Below the pieces are notes generated by a model. The model was not told the origin of the DNA. It searched no databases and saw only the letters and a list, made by a program, of their open reading frames with translations. A program made the position numbers and the translations under genes. This document shows, in pieces, positions 10,991-22,489 of a DNA stretch of 64,000 nt (positions within the stretch are counted from its first letter, which is position 1; each line of letters begins with the position of its first letter). The stretch comes from Cymbidium sinense (taxonomy: Eukaryota; Streptophyta; Magnoliopsida; Asparagales; Orchidaceae), in contig CM038214.1 of NCBI GenBank assembly GCA_021442155.1, forward strand, positions 310,217,001-310,281,000. Reading direction: 5' to 3'.

Positions 10991-13100
10991 GGAAGTCAGG
11001 TAATCAAATGACCTCCTTGGGGCTAGCTAAAGCCTTGTGTTCCCTGGATGTCCATACTATATACCCATTAGCATTAAATCTTATATAAATTAACACATGA
11101 ATAGCAGAAAGAGAACCCAACATTCATACACTTAAGCATAAGCACATGCATTTCTTATGTACTTATAACTAGCATCATAACACATTATTATTCATTTATA
11201 AGCTTTTGAAAAACACATTTGGATTTAATAGTGATAATAGGTATGCATATATTAAATTAAATCAACACATGCAAGCTTACATAAATGAAATCCATTTTAT
11301 TTTACTTGATTTTGAAAAGATGGAGCATGGTTTCAAATGTCATACCAAATTTAGCATGAATGGAAAGAAGACAATCAAATATAAGCATGTGATTCCTTCA
11401 ACCAAACTAGTTCTTAAGGACAATCAAATCAAATAAGATTATTTAAAGCAAACCAAAGCTTCTTTACTAATTAAGTTTTGGATTTGATTTGATTTAAACA
11501 GGAGAAGAGAAATCATCAGTTGTTGTTTTAAACCCATTCCCACATTAGTGAGTTGATTTAATTTAAGAAAATGTAATTGAGTTGATTACATGGGTTAATT
11601 AAGTTGAACCCTTAAGTAGATGAATTAATTACCCTTACCTATGTTACCTTAAAGTAATTAACTAAATAATTATGAGAAAACATGATATGCATAGAAAATA
11701 AACTTGCAATGATCTTAGGAAATAAAAAGGGCCAAATTCAATTGGCTCATGATTAAAAGTCAATTAGATTAAGGGATTTAATTAATTAATCTTATGGTTT
11801 TTCCACACATGTGAACTAACCATAATTTCATTAAACTCCATTAGGTTATTAAACACCTAAAGATCCACCCCATGATTTAATTAATTAGGTCTGATGTGAT
11901 TATTATTTCAATTTGACTAAGTGATTTAATTAATTAGTTAAATCTTAATTAATTTTATTTTAAAAAAGGTGAAATGAACTTAGGGAAAGGGGTCCTAACC
12001 CTATTCTTTAGTTCACTTATTGTTGAATAATAAACTTAATTAACTAATTTATTACGCTCATAGGATTAATTAATCATTAATTAACTTAAAAGAGTAAAGG
12101 TTTAGTCAATTTTCCTAATTTAGTAAGCAATAAATCTAAAGAAAATCATGGGATGCAGAGGTCATCCCATTAAATTAACCCATAAAATTTAAGATTAATT
12201 GCTCAAGTAATTAAGGAGTAATTAAGATAATAAAATTTTCAATTAAACCTTAACTTCTATTCAAAATTAATTAAGATCATTTTTAATTCATTCTCCTCTG
12301 AAATACCTTTAAAATGAGTATTTATTTGCATTTTTTTATTTCTCTATAATTTTTTATGATTTTTAGAAGTTTCAACCATTAAAAATGATTAATTATGCCT
12401 AATTAAATTTGTTTAATCACCATGTTTCACCCGACGTTCCCACATAGTGTCATGGGATTGGCTAGTTAAACCTTACAAGTCGTACCTACATGGAGATGAA
12501 GCCATGTTGAGCAGCTATTCAATCAATTCCTTAACGTTCACTCAAAAAGCCAAGAACTAATGATTTGGAGCTCAGCTTTAATCAAATTCCCACCTCCGAT
12601 GCTCGGAAAGCTTGGAAGATGATTCGTTCTTGCTTGACGTTGCCTAGGGAAGGTGCGGGCAAAGTTAATTTGAGTTTGATGGAGAAATGGGGAAGTTAGG
12701 TTGAAAATGTGAGTGCCTTGTTTTTGGATGGACGGGAATGGCATCTTTTGATCGAGGAACAAGCTTGGGAACTTAGGGAATGACTCTAGTAGCTCATCTT
12801 GGGTAGATAGGGCTCTAAGGAATGATTTTCGTGTGTGTTTGAGTGGAAACGAGGGGGTATGTACCCCCCCTTCATCTTGATCGGATGGTGGGATTGGGTT
12901 TTGCTTCTAGTGGCCATCCGACCAACTCAGTGAGTCCTAGGTGGCAAGGAGGAGGTGAGTTGGCTCAGCTTAGTTGGTTGAAGGTGTGGAGGTGGCTGCC
13001 AAGGAGAAATCATGGGTGTCTTATGAGTTTCAAATGCTTCAATGGGAAAGGTAAGGTCATTTCACATCCCATGGGTCATGACCATATTTTAGTTTGTTAT
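10991..13100 (+). repeat. unclassified dispersed repeat, left inverted copy
   Basis: About 2.1 kb of sequence rich in TTAATTAA words (11450-12430), then a GC-richer end (12430-13100). The part 12.11-13.09 kb matches the reverse complement of about 22.49-23.88 kb, including segments around GGAGGAGGTGAGTTGGCTCA and AAATCATGGGTGTC. It resembles an LTR or other long non-coding element end, but I see no TG..CA ends, primer-binding site or domain. Frames at 11206-11436, 12538-12762 and 12843-13112 lie inside it and encode nothing I recognise. Confidence 0.68.
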
Positions 13101-13920
13101 AGTATGATGTAGTAGAGTTTGTACTGGTATAATTTATAAAAATATAGATTTATAGGCAGAGATGATGGGATTTGGCCAAATTTAAGGTAAGCTTTAGGGA
13201 ACATCATTGGGTGTGTGCTATGGTGTGTCATTTAATCAAAAGAATGTAATTTTGCATCAAAAATAATTGTTCATTTTCAACCAAATTTAGTAAAGTTTTT
13301 GCTTAAAGGGATTCATTTTAAGGTGTAATGTAAGAAAATATATTGTATGAAAGCATATTAAAATATAATGTACATAACAATATAACTTCACATATATATG
13401 AATGTGGTGGTGTGTTACTTAATGTTAATGTACATTTCAGTATGTTTTACTTTTATTATAATACATTGGGTCAAAACTCAATAAAATGTTAATTTGAAGG
13501 TTGAGATGGAAGAATTTGGTTAATTTGAAGGATGCGATGGAAGAATTTGGCCAAATTCTTAGCACACACCAGGAAGCAACACAAAAATTATGCTATTTTG
13601 TACCATTTGTAGTAGAAAAATAATAATTTTACATCCAAAATGAACATTTTGTTATTTGTTCCTTTTAAATGATTCTAATGAGGTGTAATGTTAGACAATA
13701 TATTATATTATCAAAAATTATAATATAACATCATACATTATAATATAATATAGTGTGGTAATTCACACTATAATATGTTTAGCATGATATTGTATAGTTA
13801 GTTTGAGCTTGCACCATCACAAATCATAAAATGTTGATTATAATGTTAAGATGATGTAATTTGAACAAATACATTGTTAGGCTTTTAGTTGACGTATTAA
13901 AAGTGTGCATAAGAGGAAAT
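13101..13920. repeat. unclassified AT-rich region with a diverged tandem duplication
   Basis: Two related segments begin near 13162 and 13527, about 365 bases apart. Each starts with GATGGxxxxATTTGGCCAAATT, then a stretch on CACACACC/GTGTGTGC, then GTAATTTTGCATC/AATTTTACATCC, then AGGTGTAATGTxAGAxAATATATT. Further TATAATAT words follow to 13800. No coding frame or known element end is recognisable. Confidence 0.6.
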
Positions 13921-14500
13921 AATATTTGATGAGAATTCCATGTCAAAGACATGGAGGGAGATCCGCTAGGGGATCACACATGCATTGGACATGACATATG
14001 AGGGGTCTATGTCGAGGGCATAGAAGATGAAAATCTGCTAGGGATAAGGTTTGAATTTGATTTGATTATATGATTTGTGGAAAGAAGATCTAGTGGAGAT
14101 AAGAATCTATAATCCACCAGGGATTAAGTTCAAATCAACTTTAATTTATTTTATTTTAATTGATGTAGAGGCATATATTCTAGAGATATGGGCTTGAGTC
14201 TACTAGGGATCGAGTATATGAACCTTATAATACAGAAGAAGGTTCAGGCTATCCGTTGGGGATTGGGATTTAAGTTTGATTTCATAGATTTGTTTGGGGA
14301 TGTCAGGGAATAAGAGTTTGGATTTTTTTGAATTGTGACTCTACTCTGTGGGAGTTTGTTTAATTTGGCTCCACTAGGGACATTGGTTTTGAATTTAATT
14401 TTTTTGCTTGACTTTTTTACATATGATTTGGGACTCCATTAGGGAGAAAGGTGTGATTTAACTCCACTAAGAAAAATCAAATTAAGTTTAATTTAATATG
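13921..14500. repeat. short diverged repeats with a CTAGGGAT core
   Basis: The words CCGCTAGGGGATC, CTGCTAGGGATA, CCACCAGGGATTA, CTACTAGGGATC, CCGTTGGGGATT, CCACTAGGGACA and CCATTAGGGAGA recur every 50-110 bases between AT-rich spacers. This looks like an old tandem array. It leads into the Tat 3' non-coding region and may be part of the same element (inference). No gene is seen. Confidence 0.55.
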
Positions 14501-15965
14501 AGTTAATGTATGGACATTATCGATGTGTGATGAACCCACTAAGAAGGGGCTTTATCAGTCTTGACCTACCTCAGATTTACAAATCCAAAGGGATAGTCAA
14601 CCATCTATGGGGTAAAGCAAGCTAACCTGAGGGGTTCCCTTTTGGTGTGCAATGGCTATGCAAAGAAGAAGGTGTAGTAGACTTACATCTTCTAAATCAG
14701 GGAAAAATTGCTGGGGTGACCTATTGGTAGCACAACAAATCAAACTCGACTTAGGGGTGACTATTGAGTGAATGCCATTAGGGACTTATATCAACTTAAG
14801 AGTACTCAGGTGATTCCTATAGGGAGTTTTGCTGACACTGCCCTAAAGATAGGATGCTTTCTTTGGAAAATATACCACTAAGGGTGTCTTCCTAATCCAC
14901 AAGTGAATATATATTTTGTATATATATTTATGTGGACCTTGTTGGTGTGTGAGGGACCACACTGAGAAAGGGGTTATATCATCCTTGACCTATCTCAGAT
15001 TTATTAGACCAAGGGAGAATCTACACATCCATAGGATGAATTCTCCAGCCACAGGGGTGGTTACTAAGAAAGGGGAACTATCCAATCCGATAGTAACTCG
15101 GGTAATGTCTAAATGGGGTCGCAAAGGATGTGATCCAAATATAGTGCCCATAGGGGAGGTGCTGCTAGGGTTGTTATCTTCAAGCCTAAAAAAGAAAGTT
15201 TAAAGGTGTACGGTGGCCAACTCAAGGAGAAAGTGTACCAGCCTTACATCTACCATGAGTGGTGTATCCTAACATGCAAGAACCAACCAACCTAAGGTGT
15301 ATCCATCATCACGAGTGGTGTATCTATCAGCATAGTCAGAACCAACCAACCTAAGGTGCCCATCGGTGTGCAATGATCAATCTAGAAAGAAAGCATGTAG
15401 GCTTACAACTTTCCAAGTGGAACTGATCATCGGGATAGTCTATTATTGGCGGGACAAATGCTATCTGACCTAGAGCGACTACTAACCAGGGAGCCCCGAG
15501 GAAGGACTAGACCTAGACTTGAAGCATTCAGGAGGGAAGGAGCCACTAGGGGACTTATCTTAAACCTCAAATATACTCAACCCAGTCAGTGTATGAAAGC
15601 TAATCCAAGAAGAAAGCATAGCAGACTCATATCTTCTTAAATGAAGCCAACATGAGGTAGCTTACCAACCATGCAGTAAGGCCTACCAAACTAACAAGGC
15701 ACCCATTGGAGTGTAGTGGCTAAGTAAAGAAGAAAAGCATAGTAGACTTACATCCTCCAAAGCAAGAAGACCATTGGGGTGACACATTAGCAGGGTAGCA
15801 TGTCAGCCCGACCTAGAGTAGCTACTGAGTGAGTGTCACTCGAGGTGTTAACTCAACTCAGAGTAGCCTAAGACAAAAGATTTGTGTTTGTTTTATATGT
15901 TTATGTGTAGTTTGTGTTTGTGTTGTGTCGATGAAGGATAAAATGTAGATCGGGTTCCTTACACC
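14501..15965 (-). mobile_element. Tat-type element copy B, 3' non-coding/LTR region
   Basis: Lies directly downstream (minus strand) of the copy B integrase end and matches 54.18-55.64 kb in the same order, also next to an integrase end. It contains diverged internal repeats: GACCTACCTCAGATTTAC at about 14562 and GACCTATCTCAGATTTAT at about 14984, and four relatives of AAGAAxxxxxxTAGxAGACTTACATC at about 14668, 15388, 15618 and 15732. Tandem repeats between integrase and the 3' LTR are a known trait of the Tat/Ogre group. I could not fix LTR boundaries. An antisense frame at 14916-15203 is described separately. Confidence 0.68.
14916..15203 (+). other. open frame antisense to Tat copy B, conserved in copy C
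   Basis: A 95-codon frame on the strand opposite to pol. Its last two thirds (starting at LTYLRF, with RENLHI, KGELSNPIVT, SKWGRK, CDPNIVPIGEVLLG) match the 68-codon frame at 54648-54854, differing at roughly one residue in five by eye. Tat elements are known to carry extra, sometimes antisense, reading frames between integrase and the 3' LTR, so this could be the remains of one. It could equally be chance openness in a conserved non-coding repeat. No domain is recognised. Confidence 0.35.
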
Positions 15966-16049
15966 CCTAAACACATCGTAGACTCACAAACAAGAATACT
16001 TTCAACATGGAAGAGATTGAATTCAAAATGGAATTTTCATTGATGATAA

Positions 16050-17280
16050 TTAGTTTCAAACATGATTTATAATATTTCTTTAAGTAGATCCCAGTGATGG
16101 GAAGCATTGGGTGCTCTTCCTTATGATTAATAAGCTGATAAGATCCTCTTTGGTAGGCCATCTCTATGGAAAAGGGCCTTCCCAAGTGGGTTCAAACTTG
16201 CCTCCCATCTTACATTCAATAATTGGTCTCTTTAGAACAAAAATATGCTCCTACTTGAAAAGCTCTAGGTTAAACTTATTGTGAGCTTGATTCATTTTAG
16301 CTTTGTATAACTCGAGGTTTTTGCATGCAGTGTCTCCTCCAAACCTTCAAGCTCTTCTAACCGCATTACTCTCTATTGTATCTGCTATAACTATCCTTAG
16401 TGATGGAGTTGACTCTAATGGTAGAAAGCTTTGGGCCCATAAACTAGGAGAAAGGAGTAGACTAAGTTGAAGTTCTATATGTTATAGGCCCACAAGGCCA
16501 CAATAAATTGCTCATGCCACTATCGCTTGTTATTGTCGAGTGTCTTCTTCAGTATTTTGATGAGAGTTTTATTGAGTGCTTTTGCTAAGATGTTTGCCCT
16601 CGGATAGTTGATGGTAGAATATCTCCAATCTATGTTATGTCTCTAGGCAAAGTTTTTGATTTTGGTGCTCTTGAATGTAGTACAATTATCAACTATAATA
16701 CATCGAGGTACTCCGAACCTATATACGATATGGTTCCTAGAAAATTAGAGCATATGCTGAGTTGTGACCTCTCTTAACAAAATTTCCTTCACCCATTTGG
16801 AAAAGTAGTCAGTAGCAGCTAAGATGAACCAATGACCCTTGGAATAAGAAGGATTAATAACACTAAGTCGGTACCCCAACACTTAAATGGCCATGAAACC
16901 AATGTAGGATGTAGAATGTTGGGTGGTTAGTGTAGGATCACACCATGTATTTGACATTGGTGGTATCACCCTAGCCATATCAATGCAATCTTGATCATTG
17001 ATGTAGTATCTAGTCTCTTGATCTTAGCTTTCATATTTAGACCAAAATGGTTGGCTCCACATAATCATGGGTGCACATCGGTCATAATTTTATGGGCTTC
17101 ATGTTTGTCTAAACAATGTAACCACATATGATCGAAAGATTGCCAGTACAAGACACCATCGAGAAGAGCATAGGAAAGTGCTCTCTGCTTCATCTGATGG
17201 CCTTGGGACTTCTCTTGAGGTAGTTTTCCTTTATTTAGGTAATCCATGAATGGTTGCCTACAATCTAACTCCTCTTTCTT
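16050..17280 (-). pseudogene. integrase with C-terminal domain (copy B)
   Basis: The frame at 17247-17065 begins MDYLNKGKLPQEKSQ and contains HMWLHCLDKHEA and MTDVHP, the first half of the HHCC finger. The core retains TDYFSKWVKE (about 16788-16820) and VDNCTTFKS (about 16670-16700), so two acidic catalytic positions are present. The end of the core reads NKTLIKILKKTLDNN near 16530-16570. The frame at 16185-15967 gives GRPFSIEMAYQRGSYQLIN and GIYLKKYYKS, the usual GPF..AY..G.Y.L...G..YLKKYY ending of plant gypsy integrases. Frameshifts break the continuity. Confidence 0.87.
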
Positions 17281-17559
17281 GGCAATGGAAACCTCCCCTT
17301 TAAGATAGTACTTTTTGATGAGTTCAATATCAATAAGGGATTAGACTTGTCTATTTTGGACCTTTATTGATATGGACTCATCCTCCAGACATGCCAACTC
17401 CTTAGCAAGCTTGGCTAAAGCATATGCTACAATATTCTCTTCTCAAGGAATCTTATAAATGGTAAGCTTTGGGATTTGGGCCAATAACTCCATGGTGTAC
17501 TTATGGTAGTGATGAAGCTTGGGCTTTATAATCTTATAGAACCTAGTGATTTGGTTGAT

Positions 17560-18300
17560 ACCTAGCAGAGAATCCTTGAAGATGTTGATGTTCTAGATGA
17601 TTAGAATGGCTAACTGATCGACAATCGAGCCTCATATTTGGCTTCATTATTGGTACAAAGATTAGACAGTGATATGAGAATCTCATCACATTATCCAGTT
17701 AAGAGAACTATTCCTACCATTGCCTTTCCTAGTAGATTGTGGTTCTTCTCCTCTTTGAGAGGAATCCACACCATCAAAGTACATCTCCAGAATGCTAGTA
17801 TCCCTAAGTTCATGATTTGTTCATCGAGGATATCATCGCTAAGCTGAGAGTCGATAAGAAGTGGGTGCTAAGAAATTCTACGCTTGTCCTTCCATCGCAT
17901 GAGGGTACGAGGTATGTCAAATTATAAGAGGATCATGGACCGTCATGTTAATCATCCGGATAGTGTCAGCTGTGTCATGATATACTGTAATGGATTGATC
18001 CTAAAGATTAAGTTCTCCTTATGTGGAACCATGTAGTGCTGTAGCTTTTGGGATGCAAAGATTAAAGCTAGGAAATGCTTCTTAATGGGTGGATAATTAG
18101 CCTCAGGATTAGATGATCGAGGTAGTAGAGTGCATTTTCCTTCCCATTGGCTTGGGCCAATAAAGCACCAAGGGAGTCATCTAATCCAAGTAAAAGTGCT
18201 TGCGGGATAGGCGCTAGAACTGTGATTAGTAATGCTTAAAGTTTTGAAGGCATGTTCACACATCCCACTTAAACTTCATCCTTTTGACAAATGTTGGGAA
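17560..18300 (-). pseudogene. RNase H and second RNase H domains (copy B)
   Basis: The second RNase H shows YFDGVDS (about 17765-17790) and TNNEAKYE (about 17632-17656), matching YFDGASS and TNNEAKYE of copy A. The first shows LGALLAQANGKEN-like residues (about 18130-18180) and HPLRSIS (frameshifted RPIEKHCLA) near 18080-18110. Several stops occur in every frame. Confidence 0.8.
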
Positions 18301-18469
18301 TGGTCACATCTTCCATAGGTTGGATATAAAGCATCTTAGATACACCAACACCATTGGAATGATTTGAGTTGAGTTAAACTTTAGTGGCATTTCTATCTTA
18401 ATCCTCTCCTGATATTTTGATTCCTCTCTGGATAAAAAAACCCAAAATTTCCCGGCTACTCAATGCACT

Positions 18470-18990
18470 TCGGGGATTTACTTTAAGGTTAAATTATCTT
18501 AACTATTTGAAAACTACTCTCAAGTTAAAGAGAGGGTCTCCCATTTCTCTACTTTTTACCATGACATCATCGGCATAGCACTCAACTTGATGATGAATGA
18601 TTTTGTTGAAGATTTGAGTCCTGATATGTAGCAATGTGCCTCTTTAAGGCTAAAAAAGACATGACCTTATAGTAATAGATTCATCAAGGTTCTAAAAGTA
18701 TGTTTTTTCATCTTCAGGCCATCTTTATTTGGTTATATCTAGATGAGCCATCCATGAAAGAGAAGACTACATGAGATGAGGTAATGTCCACCATTAGCTC
18801 GAGATTGGTAGTGGAATTTATCTTTGGACATGCCTTATTTAAATCCTTAAAATCATGCATATGTGAATTTGACCATTTTTTTCTTAACTGGATGATGCTA
18901 TAACCGTAGGTATTTTTCTTCTTGGATGAAGCCAACATCGATCCTTTTGACTTCATAAATGACCTGTTATTCTTGTTTAATCGCATGCAT
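18470..18990 (-). pseudogene. reverse transcriptase (copy B)
   Basis: The frame 18986-18714 carries KKWSNSHMHDFKDLNKACPK, then LELMVDITSSHVVFSFMDG, then SSRYNQIKMA. These are the KKxGxxRxCxDxRDLNKACPK, ELMVD and SFMDGxxGYNQIxMA blocks of plant Ty3/gypsy RT. The catalytic YADD is intact (VECYADDVMVKS, about 18556-18588) and is followed by a decayed thumb. Frameshifts fall between FMDG and YADD and after it, so no functional enzyme is encoded. Confidence 0.9.
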
Positions 18991-19202
18991 CTAGAGCTTG
19001 CTTGATAAGGTTAAAGATGCTCTATTGCTAGTTTATGGTCTGCGGTCGCTCTATTAGTTTATGGATAGCCTACATTGAGAGCCAATCCGGGCATCTCTTC
19101 ATAACTCCATGCAAGCGGTCCTTAAACTTCGGTCAATAACTTAACTAAGTCATTGGTTTCCATTTCATTCAATAAAGAACTGTATGTCTTCATGGATCTT
19201 CT

Positions 19203-19742
19203 TTAGTTGATTTCCTTGAGCTTTTCTATTATTGACTTGATCTCTTCTTTCAACTCTGGGAGTGCATCTTTGACTTCAAAATCATCTAGATCATCTGAAG
19301 TTTCTAAGCATAGCTCCTCATATGATTTAATGTGATTTGAAAAGAACCTATCAGATTCCAAATGGCTAGTGATGACTAAGTAGTAATCATCATTATCGAT
19401 TGAACCCACTATACTAAATCTTAGTCTTGGTCTTGATTGAGAGCTTTTGCATTTGTTTTTCCATATTCTTTCGAAGTAGTCTGACCTATGCTTTGACCAA
19501 GTATGTAGGATTAACCCTTTCTTTGCTAAATTATGAACACAAGATAAGTACCAATCGAAAGGTAATTTTATTAAATCTTTATTAGAATCATCCTCAAGTT
19601 CTACATGAACTTCTTGACTTGAGGATGATGCTCCTAGAAAGAACCTCTGAGTCTTCACACTTGCTGATGACTTAGGGGCTTTCTTAACTACCAAACCCTC
19701 AACATTTTGAGAGGAAAGTGGGATTAGACCTAAGGTTCCCAA
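19203..19742 (-). pseudogene. Tat-type pol spacer frame, 179 codons (copy B)
   Basis: The longest open frame in the window. It contains SSASVKTQRFFLGASSSSQE, an acidic EDDSNKDLIKLPFDWYLSC, then SYEELCLETSDDLDDFEVKD, and ends KEEIKSIIEKLKEIN. It lies between the LLGRPW linker and RT, where Tat/gypsy polyproteins have a poorly conserved spacer, and copy A carries the same frame in broken form (1-533). It lacks a recognised domain. I read it as a surviving piece of the polyprotein, not an independent gene. The ATG is internal. Confidence 0.72.
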
Positions 19743-20111
19743 CGATGTCCTATTTCACATATAGACTTGGATACACTTATGCTTTGCTTTGGAGGATCTT
19801 GATCTCTATCGGCTCAAGTGTCACCTCCAAGGGAATCTACTGCTGAGAAGAGCTGGCTGGTGTGCTAACCATATAAGACTCATCTTATGAACTAGGTTCT
19901 AAGTCTATATGGATAGCAGGTGTACTCCTGGTAGTTGAGACATATATTCTATTGGGTAACCAATAAGGAGGTTTTCCACTACCTCTGAACTAGCTTCTTC
20001 TGCAGCCTATTGGAGGTCAGGTCATCCTACCCATATGTTCGAATGGAGTAATGCACTGTGGGTGGAATCTAATGTCAGGCTCCACTTCCTCCTCTAAGTC
20101 TGTTTCCGCTC

Positions 20112-20200
20112 CATTTTATTTTCTTTTTCATTTTCTCTTTTCTTTTCTTTTTATTTTTCTCTTTATTTTTCTTTTTCTTTTCTTTCTCTTTTATTTTTAA
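20112..20200 (+). repeat. polypyrimidine tract
   Basis: About 90 bases of almost pure C/T/A with TTTTCTTTTC-type words on the plus strand (purine-rich on the element's sense strand). It lies inside copy B between the LLGRPW linker and the 179-codon frame, where it encodes a Lys/Glu-rich run. Confidence 0.8.
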
Positions 20201-20559
20201 ACTTTGGCTAAGTTTACAAGAATAGACTTGTTGATTTTGAAGAGGTAGTAAGCTACATCCACATATATGTCGACCTCATGAACTGTAAATGGCTTGAGAT
20301 CTCCTTGGACACGTTAGACGATCCAACCTCTCACAAACTTGATACACTGATGTAGAGAGGATGGAACTTGTTGTTCTCATGTATCCATGGTCTCCCAAGC
20401 AAAGCATTGAAATATGTATGCCAGTCTATAATGTGAAACTTGGATTCGGTCTTCTAATAATCTATCTCCAAGGGCAACACTATGGAGCCTAAGGCCTATT
20501 GAACTCACTTTTAGAGTGTGGATTCAATCTTCCCATCTTAGACTTAGGAGTCTTCTAGA

Positions 20560-22300
20560 CACTAAGACTTCCCTAGTCAAAAGACACTTTTAACAATTAG
20601 GTAAACACTTAACTAGCTAAAGACTTAGAAGGGTTAACCATAGGATTAGGTTATGCCTTAGGGATTAGGATAATCCACTACCCTACAACCCAAATCCAAT
20701 CCATGTTCACCTTCTCAAACCAAACCTCAAGTTAAATTCAAACATAAAACTCAAATCCAAATCCAAACCCAAATTCCAAAACCAAATGATGAAACCCATG
20801 ATAAAATCCAAACTTGAAACCCTTCCTAAGCCATATGACCTATCCTATGGACTTAGCCAAATCATAATCCAAATCAATCAAAAATTATTAGATTTTCTCA
20901 TAATCAATTTATACCTTCAATCATCTTCTTAAATATAAATCAAATATAAATTCAAATGATCAAAATTAAATCAGACTAAATCAAATTAAATCAAAACCCT
21001 TCTTAAGCTATATGACCTATCCATGGACTTAGCCAAATCTTAATCCAAATCAAGTCAAACTCAATTGATTTTGTCACTAATCAATCATATTTTCAAGCAT
21101 CTTCACAAGTTTAAATGAAATATACATTTAAATCAAACCAAATCAAAATCCTAAGCCACACAACCCAACTCCATGGACTTAGCCAAATTCCTTCATTCTA
21201 AAACCAAAGTTCAATTGATTTTTTTCATGAACCAATCATACCTTCAATCATATTCACAAATATAAATGAAATCTACAATCATCAAGCCAAACCAAAATCA
21301 ACCCAAGTCAAACCCAACTTTACCCTTTTGACTTAAAATGTTCAAATGAACCAAAACCATTTGAACCCAAGCTAGTTGCAATTGAATTTATATATCAATC
21401 CCAAATCCATATATAAACTAAATCAAACTCAACTAAATCAAACTCAACCCAAAATCAAGCCAACTAAACCCAATTGGTCCATTGACCCAAAGTGGCCAAT
21501 TTGACCTATTTGAGCCAAGTTCTAATCCTACCCAAATTGGATTGAACCATGCCCATCAAAACCTCCCATCATGATTGTTGATCACCCTAAGTTAATCTAT
21601 TATCACAAATTGGGTCAAACTAAGTCAACTTGGTCATTTGACCAAGTCAACCCCTTAACCCATATGAACCCAAACTATCCAAATGGCAACCTATGCCAAA
21701 TCCTTGAAACCAATGATTCATACCAAATTAATATCAATATTTCAATATGACTTGACCTTCAATTGAGTCAAACAAACCCAATTGGCCCTCTTAATCCAAG
21801 TTGACCCAAATTAACCTAAAAGACCAAATTAGGTCAAATCAAAATATAAACCAAATTGATTGCAACCAATGGCTCAAGTTCATTCCAAATTGATTGTTGA
21901 ACTTGACCAGCTATGATTGGACCAATTAAACCCAATTGACCTAAAGGTTCAAGTTGTCCAAAATCAAAACCAAATCCAAATTAATTGAAATTAAAGCCTA
22001 CAATCAACATTAATTGGTCAACTAAACCCAAACCAACACCCAACCCAAGCCAATTTGGCCAATTTGGTCAAATTGGCCAACTTAACCCATTTGACCCAAA
22101 TAAATTCAAATGAGCCAAAATCAAATCTAAAGCTAAACCAAACCAATTGAACCAAAACATCCTAATTCATATGAACTTGACCCTTGGTTTGACCCAATTT
22201 GACCAATTGGTCAACTTGACTTAACTTAACCAATTTGACCTAAATAAGTCAAATTGAGTCAAACTAACCAAATCAACTCCAATTGACTTGAAATTTGGGC
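20560..22300. repeat. A/C-rich low-complexity region
   Basis: About 1.7 kb dominated by CCAAATC, AACCCAA, CAATTGACC and CAAATTGG words, with no telomere heptamers. Repeated phrases (for example CTATGACCTATCC/ATGGACTTAGCCAAATC near 20830-20850 and 21010-21040) show old tandem duplication. It may be LTR or leader sequence of copy B or of the neighbouring repeat, but nothing decides this. No gene is seen. Confidence 0.6.
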
Positions 22301-22489
22301 CACTTTTGGCTCATTTCAAATCTTCCCAAATCAAATCAATGCCAAATGATCATTCTACTCCTTGGTCAAGGGCATCACATGAGACAAATCACCCATGTAA
22401 GTGGTCATTTTCATTCCTTGGCCACTTGGGACTCTCCTAATGGTCCACAGGCACTAGGACACTTGCCCAACCTAACGGTGGTTGGGTGG

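Larger units (their letters stand above)
16030..20550 (-). mobile_element. Ty3/gypsy Tat-type retrotransposon remnant (copy B), pol
   Basis: The most complete retrotransposon in the window, minus strand. From 20550 downward: a protease-to-RT linker with FNALLGRPWIHEN (about 20365-20410), a polypyrimidine-rich stretch, a 179-codon spacer frame (19742-19203), RT (18990-18470), RNase H (about 18300-17950), a second RNase H (about 17800-17560) and integrase (about 17280-16070). Stops and frameshifts are frequent, so it is dead. Gag, protease proper and a 5' LTR are not recognisable upstream of 20550. Order and motifs match copy A, which has an RT deletion relative to this copy. The layout RT-RH-second RH-INT supports the Tat/Ogre assignment. 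Confidence 0.9.

Noticed and set aside
11206..13112. Frames at 11206-11436, 12538-12762 and 12843-13112 as small genes
   Set aside because: They lie within a dispersed repeat, have no recognisable motif, and the inverted copy at 22.5-23.9 kb does not keep them open.
14562..15750. Regularly spaced repeats as a CRISPR array
   Set aside because: Repeat units are long, diverged and unevenly spaced, lie in a plant retrotransposon, and there are no cas genes.
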